A DNA stretch of 64,000 nt from Massilia sp. Bi118 (lineage in GTDB: Bacteria; Pseudomonadota; Gammaproteobacteria; Burkholderiales; Burkholderiaceae_D): the NCBI RefSeq assembly GCF_918697865.1, contig NZ_CAKKMV010000019.1, forward strand, positions 39,642 to 103,641. The letters are read 5' to 3'. The notes under the pieces were generated by a model that was given only the letters and a program-made list of their open reading frames with translations, made no database searches and was not told the DNA's origin. Each line of letters begins with the position of its first letter. The first letter of the stretch is position 1. Position numbers and translations under genes: made by a program. Shown here in pieces: positions 8,439 through 16,903 of the stretch.

Positions 8439-9173
8439 CTAAAGCGACGTCAGCTTAGTATGTCCCGCTTGGGCCAATCGCTGAATCTTGCTGGCCTTAA
8501 CTTCCGAATGACCATCGGGCTTCACTGTTTTCAACACCGCGACCGCTTCATCAAATCGCCCCAATTGCCGCAACAGCTCGCCGCGCTCTACCTGCTTAGA
8601 GGGATCAGTCTCGAACAGTTCCAGCAGCCGTAGGGCGTTAGTATGCGCGTCGGCCGGCGCCACGGTTGGCTGCGATGCAGTCGGTGTCCCATCTGAACGA
8701 AGGCGATGGTGATCGTTAGAAGCCCACCAGAGTCGCCGCCGCACATAAATCTCTCGATCCCCCGCGTCAGGTAATAGACTCGCCAAGGCGTCTAGGAGGT
8801 CTCGTGCGCTCTGTAGACCATTAATGCAGTCGGCTTCTTTGATCTCTCGGGGTAGCGCGATCCAGTCACGCTCATCGCGGAGTCGCCGTTTGCTGTCACC
8901 CGTCATTCGGTGCCACAAGCGGGCCACGGCACCGACTGGACGAGGCTTCCGAGGGGTGGGCATCACGGCCTTGGCGTCGTCGACCCAAACGACTTTGGTG
9001 CAAGTTGGGCACCGCCCCACAGGCGCTCCGATTCCCGCCCACCATTGCCCGTTCATCCCATCTGACCAGTCCGGTACGTCATCGTAAAAATGCAAGAACG
9101 TAAGAACCGAGCGGGTAAAGTACCCTGCGCAGGCAGGGCATTGGTAGAGGGTCGGAGCAGATAGTCGAGTCAT
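8439..9173 (-). CDS. Hypothetical zinc-finger protein, 244 aa
   Basis: I chose the ATG at 9173 because the upstream gene stops at 9178, leaving a 4-bp gap typical of an operon. The N-terminus has two cysteine pairs, CPAC near residue 12 and CPTC near residue 53, which together can form a zinc ribbon. The middle is basic (MTGDSKRRLRDERDWIALP). The C-terminal ~70 residues (NALRLLELFETDP..., ELLRQLGRFDEAVAVLK) look like TPR helices. Zinc ribbon plus TPR suggests a protein- or nucleic-acid-binding adaptor. No family name comes to mind, and its function is unknown. Confidence 0.6.
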   Translation of the reverse strand: MTRLSAPTLYQCPACAGYFTRSVLTFLHFYDDVPDWSDGMNGQWWAGIGAPVGRCPTCTKVVWVDDAKAVMPTPRKPRPVGAVARLWHRMTGDSKRRLRDERDWIALPREIKEADCINGLQSARDLLDALASLLPDAGDREIYVRRRLWWASNDHHRLRSDGTPTASQPTVAPADAHTNALRLLELFETDPSKQVERGELLRQLGRFDEAVAVLKTVKPDGHSEVKASKIQRLAQAGHTKLTSL

Positions 9174-9177
9174 GAGG

Positions 9178-10035
9178 CTATGGTAACTCGGCGCCCTTGC
9201 TAACGCGAAGTGGCGCGACCGGAGCATCCTGTTCAAACCTGTCGATAATCTGAGCAACCGCTGGTATCACGATGTCCACCCACGTAGGATGCTGCCAGTG
9301 ATTCTTGTGCCCGTATCTCATGTCGGGCGCGGAGAGTGGTGTCCTTACCGGCAGGGGCTTGGCCCGACCTGGACTGTAGAAGGCCGCGCGACCGGACGCG
9401 ATGGCAAGCTGTGGCATAGGCATTACTTCGCCTGCCTTCTGGCCATGGGCGGTTCGTCGCGATCTGGGCGGTTGTTCGAGCCACGCGCGTTTGATGGCAG
9501 CGTTTATCTCTTCCACGACCTGATTGCCGAAGACCATGACGATCTGCTCAAACACTCGTTCGCGCCGTCCTTGCTCTGCACAGGCAGCTACATGTGCCGC
9601 ATGTCGCTTCGCCGCTGTGGCCTTCACATGGGCCTCGTATCGATCTGAACCCATCCAAGCTTCGATGAGTTGCGTCTCGGCCAACGTGCCCGAAAACTCG
9701 TTCGGTACCGCTGACGGGTCTTCTTCGTTCGTGCTCAGGATTAAGCTATCCCTAGCCCGTTGCCGTTCTCCGACGTACCCCACGCCGCCGGCTTCGATCT
9801 CGCTGTCGAGCGATCTCAGTATTTCTCGCAATGCTTCACGCCTAGTGGAAAAGCAAGAGGGGCCGTCCATTCCATCGTCGATGAGGTAAGACTCCATTGC
9901 CAGCTCGTCGTGGGCGTCATTGGACCAGCAGGTGTGCCAGCTACCAGACGGCCCGCGCAGCAGATAGATCGGGCCATACCTGGCCATTATCATTTTGAGG
10001 AACGCTGTCCTGATAGGGCTGAGTCTTAGGTTCAT
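9178..10035 (-). CDS. Hypothetical protein, 285 aa, paired with the zinc-finger gene
   Basis: An unrecognised soluble protein. I favour the start at 10035 (MNLRLSPIRTAFL) because the longer frame would run into the lipoprotein gene ending at 10079; a third option is the nearby MIMARYGPIYLL. The visible features are an N-terminal YLLRGPSGSWHTCW segment and a long charged helical middle (KATAAKRHAAHVAACAEQ...). A C-terminal domain carries a GHKNHWQHPTWVDIVIPAVAQII stretch. It is followed after 4 bp by the zinc-finger gene, so the two are probably translated together and may act together. The defence-rich surroundings make an accessory defence role possible but unproven. Confidence 0.55.
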   Translation of the reverse strand: MNLRLSPIRTAFLKMIMARYGPIYLLRGPSGSWHTCWSNDAHDELAMESYLIDDGMDGPSCFSTRREALREILRSLDSEIEAGGVGYVGERQRARDSLILSTNEEDPSAVPNEFSGTLAETQLIEAWMGSDRYEAHVKATAAKRHAAHVAACAEQGRRERVFEQIVMVFGNQVVEEINAAIKRAWLEQPPRSRRTAHGQKAGEVMPMPQLAIASGRAAFYSPGRAKPLPVRTPLSAPDMRYGHKNHWQHPTWVDIVIPAVAQIIDRFEQDAPVAPLRVSKGAELP

Positions 10036-10078
10036 AGGTGTCGTGAGGCTGCAAGCGGCGGGCGCCGACGGGGGCAGA

Positions 10079-10374
10079 TCAAACGCAAGTGAAGTGCAGC
10101 GTGGACTGCGGGAACTGGCCAAAGAAGCGTGGCGTATCGGTTTCGCTGATCGCTTTGACGTTGTTGCCCCGGCCAGTGCAACGCACCCCGGACTCGTTGA
10201 ATGTGGCGGCTTTAATCTTGCCTAGGGAGGCCGCCGGGCTATTGCCCTCGCGAGAGATCATGAAGGTGTCGTTCCCGGTCGGGACGATGCCAGTGGTAGA
10301 GGCGCAACCGACCAGTACCGCGCAAAGGATAAGAAACTTGGCAAAGTTGCACCTAAAATAAATATTCTTTTCAT
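10079..10374 (-). pseudogene. Small outer-membrane lipoprotein, apparently frameshifted
   Basis: On the minus strand an ATG at 10372-10374 opens MKRIFILGATLPSFL, a signal-peptide start, but that frame soon stops. The next frame carries FLILCAVLVGC, a clean lipobox, then ASTTGIVPTGNDTFMISREG and ~60 further residues ending in HFTCV at 10079. The second part has no usable start codon of its own. The total of 296 bp is one base short of a whole reading frame, so a single-base indel near 10335 is the simplest reading. The mature part resembles small proteobacterial lipoproteins with a GxDTYMxS motif. It is either a pseudogene or a sequencing error. Confidence 0.6.
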
Positions 10375-10445
10375 TGAATGAAAATAAGTCTTGTTGGGGA
10401 AGATTGCCCGTGGAAAGAGGCTAATCTTACCCAGAAGATTGGCCT

Positions 10446-10688
10446 ATGCCAATTAGTTCCCCTCACTCGAAAGACGCTGCCCTTGTCGCGTTCGGCGCCG
10501 CTGTTCGCGTAGCGCGGACAGTGCGCGGCATTTCACAAGAGGAGTTGGCACATCGAAGTGGTATCGACCGCTCGTACCTCGGTGCGATCGAACGCGGTGA
10601 GCAGAACTCGGGCTTGCTGCACCTTGTCAGAATGGCGGCTGCTCTCGATACAACAGTACGCGACCTGATGGAGAAAGCCGGTTTGTAA
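10446..10688 (+). CDS. XRE-family regulator preceding the type I R-M operon
   Basis: An 80-aa single-domain helix-turn-helix protein (FGAAVRVARTVRGISQEELA, then RSGIDRSYLGAIERGEQN), close in size and sequence style to restriction-modification controller (C) proteins. It sits just before hsdM, with a perfect 17-bp palindrome (10687-10703) overlapping its stop codon. The likely job is to time or limit expression of hsdMSR, and perhaps its own, after entry into a new host. The regulatory link is inferred from position and size. Confidence 0.8.
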   Translation: MPISSPHSKDAALVAFGAAVRVARTVRGISQEELAHRSGIDRSYLGAIERGEQNSGLLHLVRMAAALDTTVRDLMEKAGL

Positions 10689-10703
10689 TGCAAATATTGC
10701 ATT
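10687..10703. promoter_or_regulatory. 17-bp palindromic operator candidate before hsdM
   Basis: AATGCAA-ATA-TTGCATT is a perfect inverted repeat that overlaps the stop of the XRE gene and lies 65 bp before hsdM. It is a good candidate binding site for the XRE regulator. Confidence 0.55.
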
Positions 10704-10767
10704 TTGGTACTGCATAAGATGGGATAAGATTGTGGCCGTCAAGAATTAAAGCGCCACGCATCCCTAC

Positions 10768-12333
10768 ATGATTGAAGACATCAAGAAAACCCTTTGGGCA
10801 ACAGCAGACAAGCTGCGCGCCAACATGGACGCCGCTGAGTACAAGCACATCGTGCTGGGCCTAATCTTCGTCAAATATATTTCCGACACGTTCCAGACCC
10901 GTCGCGATGAGCTGACGACGCGCTTTGCCGACCCCGCCGACGACTATTTTCTCCACGATGTCGACGCTGAAATGCTCGCCGATGAGCTGGAGGATCGCGA
11001 TTACTACAAAGAGGTCAACGTATTCTGGGTGCCCGAGGCGGCGCGCTGGGAGACATTGCGCTCCCAAGCTAAGCAAGCCGACATCGGCAAACGCATTGAC
11101 GATGCCCTCTCGCTGATCGAGGCAGAAAATCCGAAGCTGAAGGGGATTCTCGACAAGCGGTACGCCAGGGTACAGCTCCCGGACGGAAAGCTCGGTGAGT
11201 TGGTCGATCTGGTCTCGACCATTGGCTTTGGAGAGTCTGGCGACACGGCCAAAAATCATGCTCGCGATCTTCTCGGACAGGTATATGAATACTTCCTGGG
11301 ACAGTTCGCCAGTGCGGAAGGCAAGCGCGGTGGCCAGTTCTACACGCCTGCGTCGATCGTCAAGACCTTGGTGGCGGTGCTGGCGCCACATCACGGCAAG
11401 GTGTACGACCCGTGCTGCGGTTCGGGCGGTATGTTCGTGCAGTCCGAGCGGTTTATTGAGGCGCATGGCGGCAAGATCGGCGACGTGTCGATCTACGGAC
11501 AGGAAGCCAACCCCACGACATGGCGGCTGGCAGCGATGAATCTGGCCATCCGTGGTATCGACTTCAATCTAGGAAAAGAGCCGGCTGACACTTTTGTGCG
11601 CGATCAGCATGCCGACCTGCGCGCCGACTTCGTGCTGGCTAACCCGCCATTCAATATATCGGACTGGTGGCATGGCAGCCTAGAAGGTGATCCGCGCTGG
11701 GTCTACGGCACGCCCCCACAGGGCAACGCTAACTACGCATGGCTTCAGCACATGCTGTACCACCTTAAGTCCACGGGGCGGGCCGGCATCGTGCTCGCCA
11801 ACGGCTCAATGTCGTCCAGCCAAAACAGTGAAGGTGACATTCGCCGTGCCATGGTCGAGGCCGACAAGATTGAAGTCATGATTGCGCTGCCGGGTCAACT
11901 CTTCTTCAACACCCAGATTCCGGCTTGCCTGTGGTTCCTGGTCAAGGAGAAGCGGGTACGTAACGGCGAGGTTTTATTCATCGACGCGCGCAAGCTGGGC
12001 AGCATGATCAGCCGCGTGCAGTGCGAGTTCACGGAAGAGGTGATTGACAAGATCGCTGCGACCGTAGCTGCATGGCGCGGCGAATTAGACGCAGGCGAGT
12101 ATCAGGACGTGGTGGGTTTTTGCCGTAGCGTCGCGCTGGCCGAGATCGCCGAGCATGGACATGTGTTGACGCCGGGGCGTTATGTTGGGGCTGAAGCCGT
12201 CGACGATGACGATGGCACATTCGGTGACAAGATGCAAAGATTGACAGAGATGCTGGGCGAGCAGATGGCTCATGGGATGGAGCTCGATCTATTGATACGC
12301 CGGCAGCTGGGGGGGCTCGGATATGACTTCTGA
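10768..12333 (+). CDS. hsdM: Type I restriction-modification DNA methyltransferase subunit
   Basis: The 521-aa N6-adenine methyltransferase subunit of a type I system. The N-terminal helical domain (IEDIKKTLWATADKLRANMD) is followed by the SAM-binding motif VYDPCCGSGGMF near residue 213-225 and the catalytic NPPF at 292-295. With HsdS it methylates the recognition site, and with HsdS and HsdR it forms the restriction complex. The start follows the XRE gene, and the stop overlaps the start of hsdS by 11 bp, indicating translational coupling. Full length and all motifs are intact. Confidence 0.95.
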   Translation: MIEDIKKTLWATADKLRANMDAAEYKHIVLGLIFVKYISDTFQTRRDELTTRFADPADDYFLHDVDAEMLADELEDRDYYKEVNVFWVPEAARWETLRSQAKQADIGKRIDDALSLIEAENPKLKGILDKRYARVQLPDGKLGELVDLVSTIGFGESGDTAKNHARDLLGQVYEYFLGQFASAEGKRGGQFYTPASIVKTLVAVLAPHHGKVYDPCCGSGGMFVQSERFIEAHGGKIGDVSIYGQEANPTTWRLAAMNLAIRGIDFNLGKEPADTFVRDQHADLRADFVLANPPFNISDWWHGSLEGDPRWVYGTPPQGNANYAWLQHMLYHLKSTGRAGIVLANGSMSSSQNSEGDIRRAMVEADKIEVMIALPGQLFFNTQIPACLWFLVKEKRVRNGEVLFIDARKLGSMISRVQCEFTEEVIDKIAATVAAWRGELDAGEYQDVVGFCRSVALAEIAEHGHVLTPGRYVGAEAVDDDDGTFGDKMQRLTEMLGEQMAHGMELDLLIRRQLGGLGYDF

Positions 12334-13672
12334 AGTTAGTTGGTTGCGAATAGATGAAGTTATTGAGGACATCATAGACCGAAGGGGCATTACGCCACTC
12401 AAGCTAGGAGGAGATTTCGTTGAAAGTGGCCACCGAGTTATTTCGGCGAAGCTCATAAAAGATGGACGAATCGATTTAGGTGCTGATGCGCCTCGCTTTG
12501 TGGATGCGTCCGTTTACACAAAATGGATGAAGACTCCACTGCGCGCAGGCGATGTGATCATGACATCAGAAGCGCCCCTAGGCGAACTTGCCTATTTAAA
12601 CCGCGACAAAGACTGGTGCTTGGGTCAACGATTATTCGCGCTTCGGCCTCATCAGGGCATCATTGACGGTCGCTTTCTTTATTATGCTCTACAAACAGGT
12701 CAAGTCAGGGCCGATGTTCTTGGAAGGGCAACCGGCACGACAGTCCAAGGAATTCGCCAAGTTGAACTTCGCAAAGTCAAAATCCCAGTTCCCGCACTGC
12801 CGGCTCAGCTATATGCAAGTAATATTCTCGGCGCACTTGATGATCGAATCACTCTATTGCGCGAAACGAATGCCACACTAGAAGAAATCGCCCAAACCCT
12901 GTTCAAATCTTGGTTCGTGGACTTCGATCCAGTGCGTGCCAAGCAGGAGGGCCGCGAGCCGGAAGGAATGGATGCTGAAACCGCCGCGCTGTTTCCCAAT
13001 AGCTTCGAAGAATCGAAATTGGGGCTGGTACCGAAGGGGTGGTCTATTGGCACAATTGATCAAGCAACTGCCATGATCATAGATTACAGAGGTAAAACCC
13101 CAAAAAAGCTAGGCCGCGATTGGTCGCGTTCAGGCATTCCCGCGGTGTCTGCCAAAAATATAAAAAGAGGTAGATTGGTAGAAAAACAGGCCATGAATTT
13201 TGTTGATGGTGAATTGTTCGATTTGTGGATGAAAGATAAACTTGCGCCTGGCGATGTTTTGATGACATCCGAAGCACCACTTGGTGAGCTACTGTATCTT
13301 GCAGAGAATCATAATTTCTGCATCAGTCAGCGGGTATTTGCGATGCGCGCAAATCCAAGGAACTGTTTTTCATCTTTTTTATATTTTTCGCTGACGTCAA
13401 GTGAGACTCAAGAACGTCTGCGTGCTAGGGCGACAGGTACAACCGTAGTAGGTATTCGGCAGAGTGAACTTAGGAAGGTTGAGATGTTATTTCCTCCGCT
13501 TTTAATACAGAAAATGGCCAATGAAATTCTTGGCCCCTGTCTGTTAAAGATCGAAAAAAACGAAGCCTTAAAGGAAACACTAACCACTCTTCGCGACACG
13601 CTGCTCCCGCGCTTGATCTCGGGCCAGTTGCGTCTGCCTGAAGCCGCTAACCAAGTAAAGCGCGCAGCCTAA
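12323..13672 (+). CDS. hsdS: Type I restriction specificity subunit with two similar target domains
   Basis: A 449-aa specificity subunit with two target-recognition domains separated by a helical spacer (ETNATLEEIAQTLFKSWFVDFDPVRA) and a C-terminal helix. The two halves are clearly alike: MTSEAPLGEL occurs at residues ~80 and ~314, and RATGTTV-x-GIRQ-x-ELRKV closes both. Each domain normally reads one half of a bipartite site, so similar domains suggest two related half-sites. The gene is more AT-rich than hsdM and hsdR, as is usual for frequently exchanged specificity genes. It overlaps hsdM by 11 bp. Confidence 0.93.
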   Translation: MTSEVSWLRIDEVIEDIIDRRGITPLKLGGDFVESGHRVISAKLIKDGRIDLGADAPRFVDASVYTKWMKTPLRAGDVIMTSEAPLGELAYLNRDKDWCLGQRLFALRPHQGIIDGRFLYYALQTGQVRADVLGRATGTTVQGIRQVELRKVKIPVPALPAQLYASNILGALDDRITLLRETNATLEEIAQTLFKSWFVDFDPVRAKQEGREPEGMDAETAALFPNSFEESKLGLVPKGWSIGTIDQATAMIIDYRGKTPKKLGRDWSRSGIPAVSAKNIKRGRLVEKQAMNFVDGELFDLWMKDKLAPGDVLMTSEAPLGELLYLAENHNFCISQRVFAMRANPRNCFSSFLYFSLTSSETQERLRARATGTTVVGIRQSELRKVEMLFPPLLIQKMANEILGPCLLKIEKNEALKETLTTLRDTLLPRLISGQLRLPEAANQVKRAA

Positions 13673-13709
13673 TTCCCATCAACAATAATCGCCATTGAGC
13701 GGCTTGCCC

Positions 13710-16700
13710 ATGACTGAAGACCAACTCGAACAAGAAACATTGGCATGGCTGAGCGCCACCGGATACAGTCATGTATATGGCCCCGATATCGCGGTTGACG
13801 GCAACGCCCCCGAGCGTAGCAATTACCTTCAAGTCGTGCTGGTTGGACGGCTGCGCGGGGCCATCGCCAGACTCAACCCATCGGTACCATATGCCGCCCG
13901 CGAGGATGCGCTGCAACAGGTATTAAACTTAGAAAATCCTGTGCTCATATCAGCGAATCGACTGTTCCATCGCATGCTAGTCAACGGCGTGCCCGTCGAG
14001 TATCAACGCAATGGCGAGACGCGCGGCGATTTCGTCCGCTTAATTGACTTTGCTAACGTCGCGGCAAACGAATGGCTGGCGGTGAATCAGTTCTCCATTA
14101 AAGGGCCGAAGCACACCCGGCGCCCCGACATTATCCTATTCGTCAATGGCCTGCCGTTGGTGCTGCTTGAACTCAAGAATCCAGCCGACGAGAACGCGGA
14201 CATTTGGAGGGCCTATGACCAGATCGAGACCTACAAGGAGCAAATACCGGACGTGTTCCAGTACAACGAGGTGCTCGTGATCGCGGACGGCACCGAAGCC
14301 CGCATGGGTTCGCTGTCCAGTAACGCCGAGCGGTACATGGCGTGGCGCACTATCGACGGCGTCGTGCTCGATCCGCTAGGACAGTTCAATGAGCTTGAAA
14401 CGCTCGTGCGCGGAGTGTTGGCCCCAGTCTATCTGCTCGACTTCCTTCGCTTCTTCGTCCTGTTTGAGGATGACGGGGCACTAATCAAGAAAATCGCCGG
14501 CTATCACCAGTTTCACGCCGTGCGCGCTGCGATCATGCAGGTAGTTGCCGCATCGCGCCCTGGAGGAACCCAAAAGGGTGGCGTGGTATGGCATACCCAA
14601 GGATCGGGTAAGAGTATCACCATGACCTGCTTCGCCGCGCGAGTGATGCGGGAGACCACGATGGAGAACCCGACCATTGTGGTCATCACCGATCGCAACG
14701 ATCTCGATGGCCAGTTGTTTGGCGTGTTCTCCCTGTCGCAAGATCTCCTGCGCGAGCAACCTGTTCAGGCATTGACGAGGCAGGACTTGCGGGCGAAGTT
14801 GGCGAACAGACCCTCGGGCGGAATCGTATTCGCCACCATCCAAAAGTTTATGCCGGGGGAGGACGAAGACATGTTCCCGCTTCTGTCTGATCGACATAAC
14901 ATTGTTGTCATTGCTGACGAGGCGCATCGAACGCAGTATGGCTTTGAAGCGAAGCTGAAGACCCGCAAGCTAAAGCCTGAGTTGCTCGCCACGGGGGCGG
15001 TATCAGCATCGCAATTAGCCGTCGAAGAGGCGCCAGCGCAGTACTCAGAGCGGTATCAGGTCGGCTATGCGCAGAATCTTCGGGATGCGCTTCCTAATGC
15101 CACCTTCGTGGCGTTCACTGGCACGCCGGTATCCAGCGAAGACCGCGACACGCGGGCGGTCTTCGGCGACTACATCCACATCTATGACATGCAGCAGGCC
15201 CGCGACGATGGCGCGACGGTGGCGATCTACTATGAGTCGCGCTTAGCGAAGCTGGGGCTAAAAGAAGAATCCCTCGATGTCATCGACGACGAAGTGGAAG
15301 AGTTGGCGGAAGATGAGGAGGACGACCAGAAGGCGCTCCTCAAGAGCCGCTGGGCCGCACTAGAAAAAGTTGTGGGTTCCGAGCCACGCATCAAGCAGAT
15401 TGCCGCCGACCTAGTCCATCACTTCGAAGAGCGTGACAAGGCCCAGACGGGCAAGGCAATGGTAGTGGCCATGAGTCGGGACATCTGTGTGCACTTGTAC
15501 AACGCGATCATTGAGCTACGGCCTGCCTGGCACGACGACGACCCGGAAAAGGGTGTGATCAAGATCGTGATGACCGGCTCCGCCAGCGACAAGCCGCTGC
15601 TACGACCCCATATCTACTCGAAGCAGGTCAAGAAGCGGATGGAGAAGCGATTCAAAGATCCCGGTGATCCAATGCGATTGGTGATCGTCCGGGATATGTG
15701 GCTGACCGGCTTCGACGCACCGTGCGTGCACACAATGTACGTGGACAAGCCGATGAAGGGGCACAACCTGATGCAGGCGATCGCGCGCGTCAACCGCGTG
15801 TTCCGCGACAAGCAGGGTGGGCTTGTGGTCGATTACATCGGCATCGCTAGCGACCTGAAACAGGCGCTCAAGGAGTACACAGCAAGCAATGGCCGAGGGC
15901 GTCCTACTGTCGATGCGCACGAGGCTTACGCCGTGCTGGAGGAGAAGCTGGATGTGTTGCGCGTCATGCTTCACAAAATCGACTATAGCGGCTTCCTGAC
16001 TGGTGGACACGGCATGCTGGCCAAGGTCGCGAACCATGTGCTCGGCCTGGAAGACGGCAAGAAGCGATTCGGCGATACGGCTCTCGCTATGTCGAAGGCA
16101 TTTACCCTGTGTTGCACGCTTGATGAGGCTAAGGCCGTGCGTGACGAGGTTGCATTCTTCCAAGCGGTCAAGGTGTTACTGACCAAGAAGGAAATCAGCG
16201 CCAAGAAGCGTACGGACGAAGAGCGCGACTTAGCCGTAAGGCAGATTATTGGCTCGGCGCTAGTGTCGAATGAGGTCGTGGACATTTTCAATGCGGCGGG
16301 TCTGGAAAAGCCGAACATTGGCATCCTTGATGATGACTTTCTCAACGAGGTGCGCAACCTGCCCGAGCGCAACCTGGCCGTAGAGCTTTTAGAGCGCCTG
16401 CTTGAAGGAGAAATCAAAACCCGGTTCGCCACCAACGTTGTGCAAAACAACAAGTTCAGCGAGATGCTGACCAACGTGATCAAGCGGTACCAGAATCGGT
16501 CGATCGAGACGGCGCAGGTGATGGAAGAGCTGATCGCCATGGCGAAGAAATTCAGGGAGGAAGCCGAGCGGGGCGCCAACGCTGGCTTGAATGCCGATGA
16601 ACTGGCTTTCTACGATGCGCTCGCTGAAAACGAGGACTCCGTGCGCGAGTTGGGGGATGAGACGCTAAAGAAGATCGCCCACGAGTTGGCCGACAGCCTG

Positions 16701-16868
16701 CGTAAGAATGCCAGCGTCGATTGGGCAGTGCGCGACAGCGTGCGCGCCAAGCTGCGCCTGCTCGTAAAACGAATCCTACGCAAGTACAAATATCCGCCCG
16801 TGAAGGAGGAGGCGGCTGTTGCCTTGGTTATGCAGCAGGCGGAGACACTGAGCGCGGAGTGGGCTTAA
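13710..16868 (+). CDS. hsdR: Type I restriction endonuclease/translocase subunit
   Basis: I chose ATG 13710 (MTEDQLEQETLAWL, 1052 aa) over the upstream TTG at 13695. The N-terminal nuclease domain holds the PD-(D/E)xK core (RRPDIILF ... LVLLELKN, ~residues 138-157). The SF2 motor follows, with Walker A TQGSGKS (~295-301), DEAH at 402-405, AFTGTP and the later helicase motifs (IARVNRVFRDK). The C-terminal helical region docks to HsdM. The subunit translocates DNA by ATP hydrolysis and cuts unmodified DNA at a distance. All motifs are intact, so the system looks functional. Confidence 0.95.
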   Translation: MTEDQLEQETLAWLSATGYSHVYGPDIAVDGNAPERSNYLQVVLVGRLRGAIARLNPSVPYAAREDALQQVLNLENPVLISANRLFHRMLVNGVPVEYQRNGETRGDFVRLIDFANVAANEWLAVNQFSIKGPKHTRRPDIILFVNGLPLVLLELKNPADENADIWRAYDQIETYKEQIPDVFQYNEVLVIADGTEARMGSLSSNAERYMAWRTIDGVVLDPLGQFNELETLVRGVLAPVYLLDFLRFFVLFEDDGALIKKIAGYHQFHAVRAAIMQVVAASRPGGTQKGGVVWHTQGSGKSITMTCFAARVMRETTMENPTIVVITDRNDLDGQLFGVFSLSQDLLREQPVQALTRQDLRAKLANRPSGGIVFATIQKFMPGEDEDMFPLLSDRHNIVVIADEAHRTQYGFEAKLKTRKLKPELLATGAVSASQLAVEEAPAQYSERYQVGYAQNLRDALPNATFVAFTGTPVSSEDRDTRAVFGDYIHIYDMQQARDDGATVAIYYESRLAKLGLKEESLDVIDDEVEELAEDEEDDQKALLKSRWAALEKVVGSEPRIKQIAADLVHHFEERDKAQTGKAMVVAMSRDICVHLYNAIIELRPAWHDDDPEKGVIKIVMTGSASDKPLLRPHIYSKQVKKRMEKRFKDPGDPMRLVIVRDMWLTGFDAPCVHTMYVDKPMKGHNLMQAIARVNRVFRDKQGGLVVDYIGIASDLKQALKEYTASNGRGRPTVDAHEAYAVLEEKLDVLRVMLHKIDYSGFLTGGHGMLAKVANHVLGLEDGKKRFGDTALAMSKAFTLCCTLDEAKAVRDEVAFFQAVKVLLTKKEISAKKRTDEERDLAVRQIIGSALVSNEVVDIFNAAGLEKPNIGILDDDFLNEVRNLPERNLAVELLERLLEGEIKTRFATNVVQNNKFSEMLTNVIKRYQNRSIETAQVMEELIAMAKKFREEAERGANAGLNADELAFYDALAENEDSVRELGDETLKKIAHELADSLRKNASVDWAVRDSVRAKLRLLVKRILRKYKYPPVKEEAAVALVMQQAETLSAEWA

Positions 16869-16903
16869 GCTGCAAAAAAAAAGAAATTACATAAGGATAC
16901 AGA

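Noticed and set aside
8093..8458. Open frames on the plus strand between the 284-aa protein and the zinc-finger gene
   Set aside because: No ribosome-binding site, composition unlike a protein, and overlap with the minus-strand gene end.
10089..10361. 90-aa plus-strand frame opposite the lipoprotein
   Set aside because: The minus strand carries a clear lipobox and lipoprotein sequence; the plus frame is its shadow.
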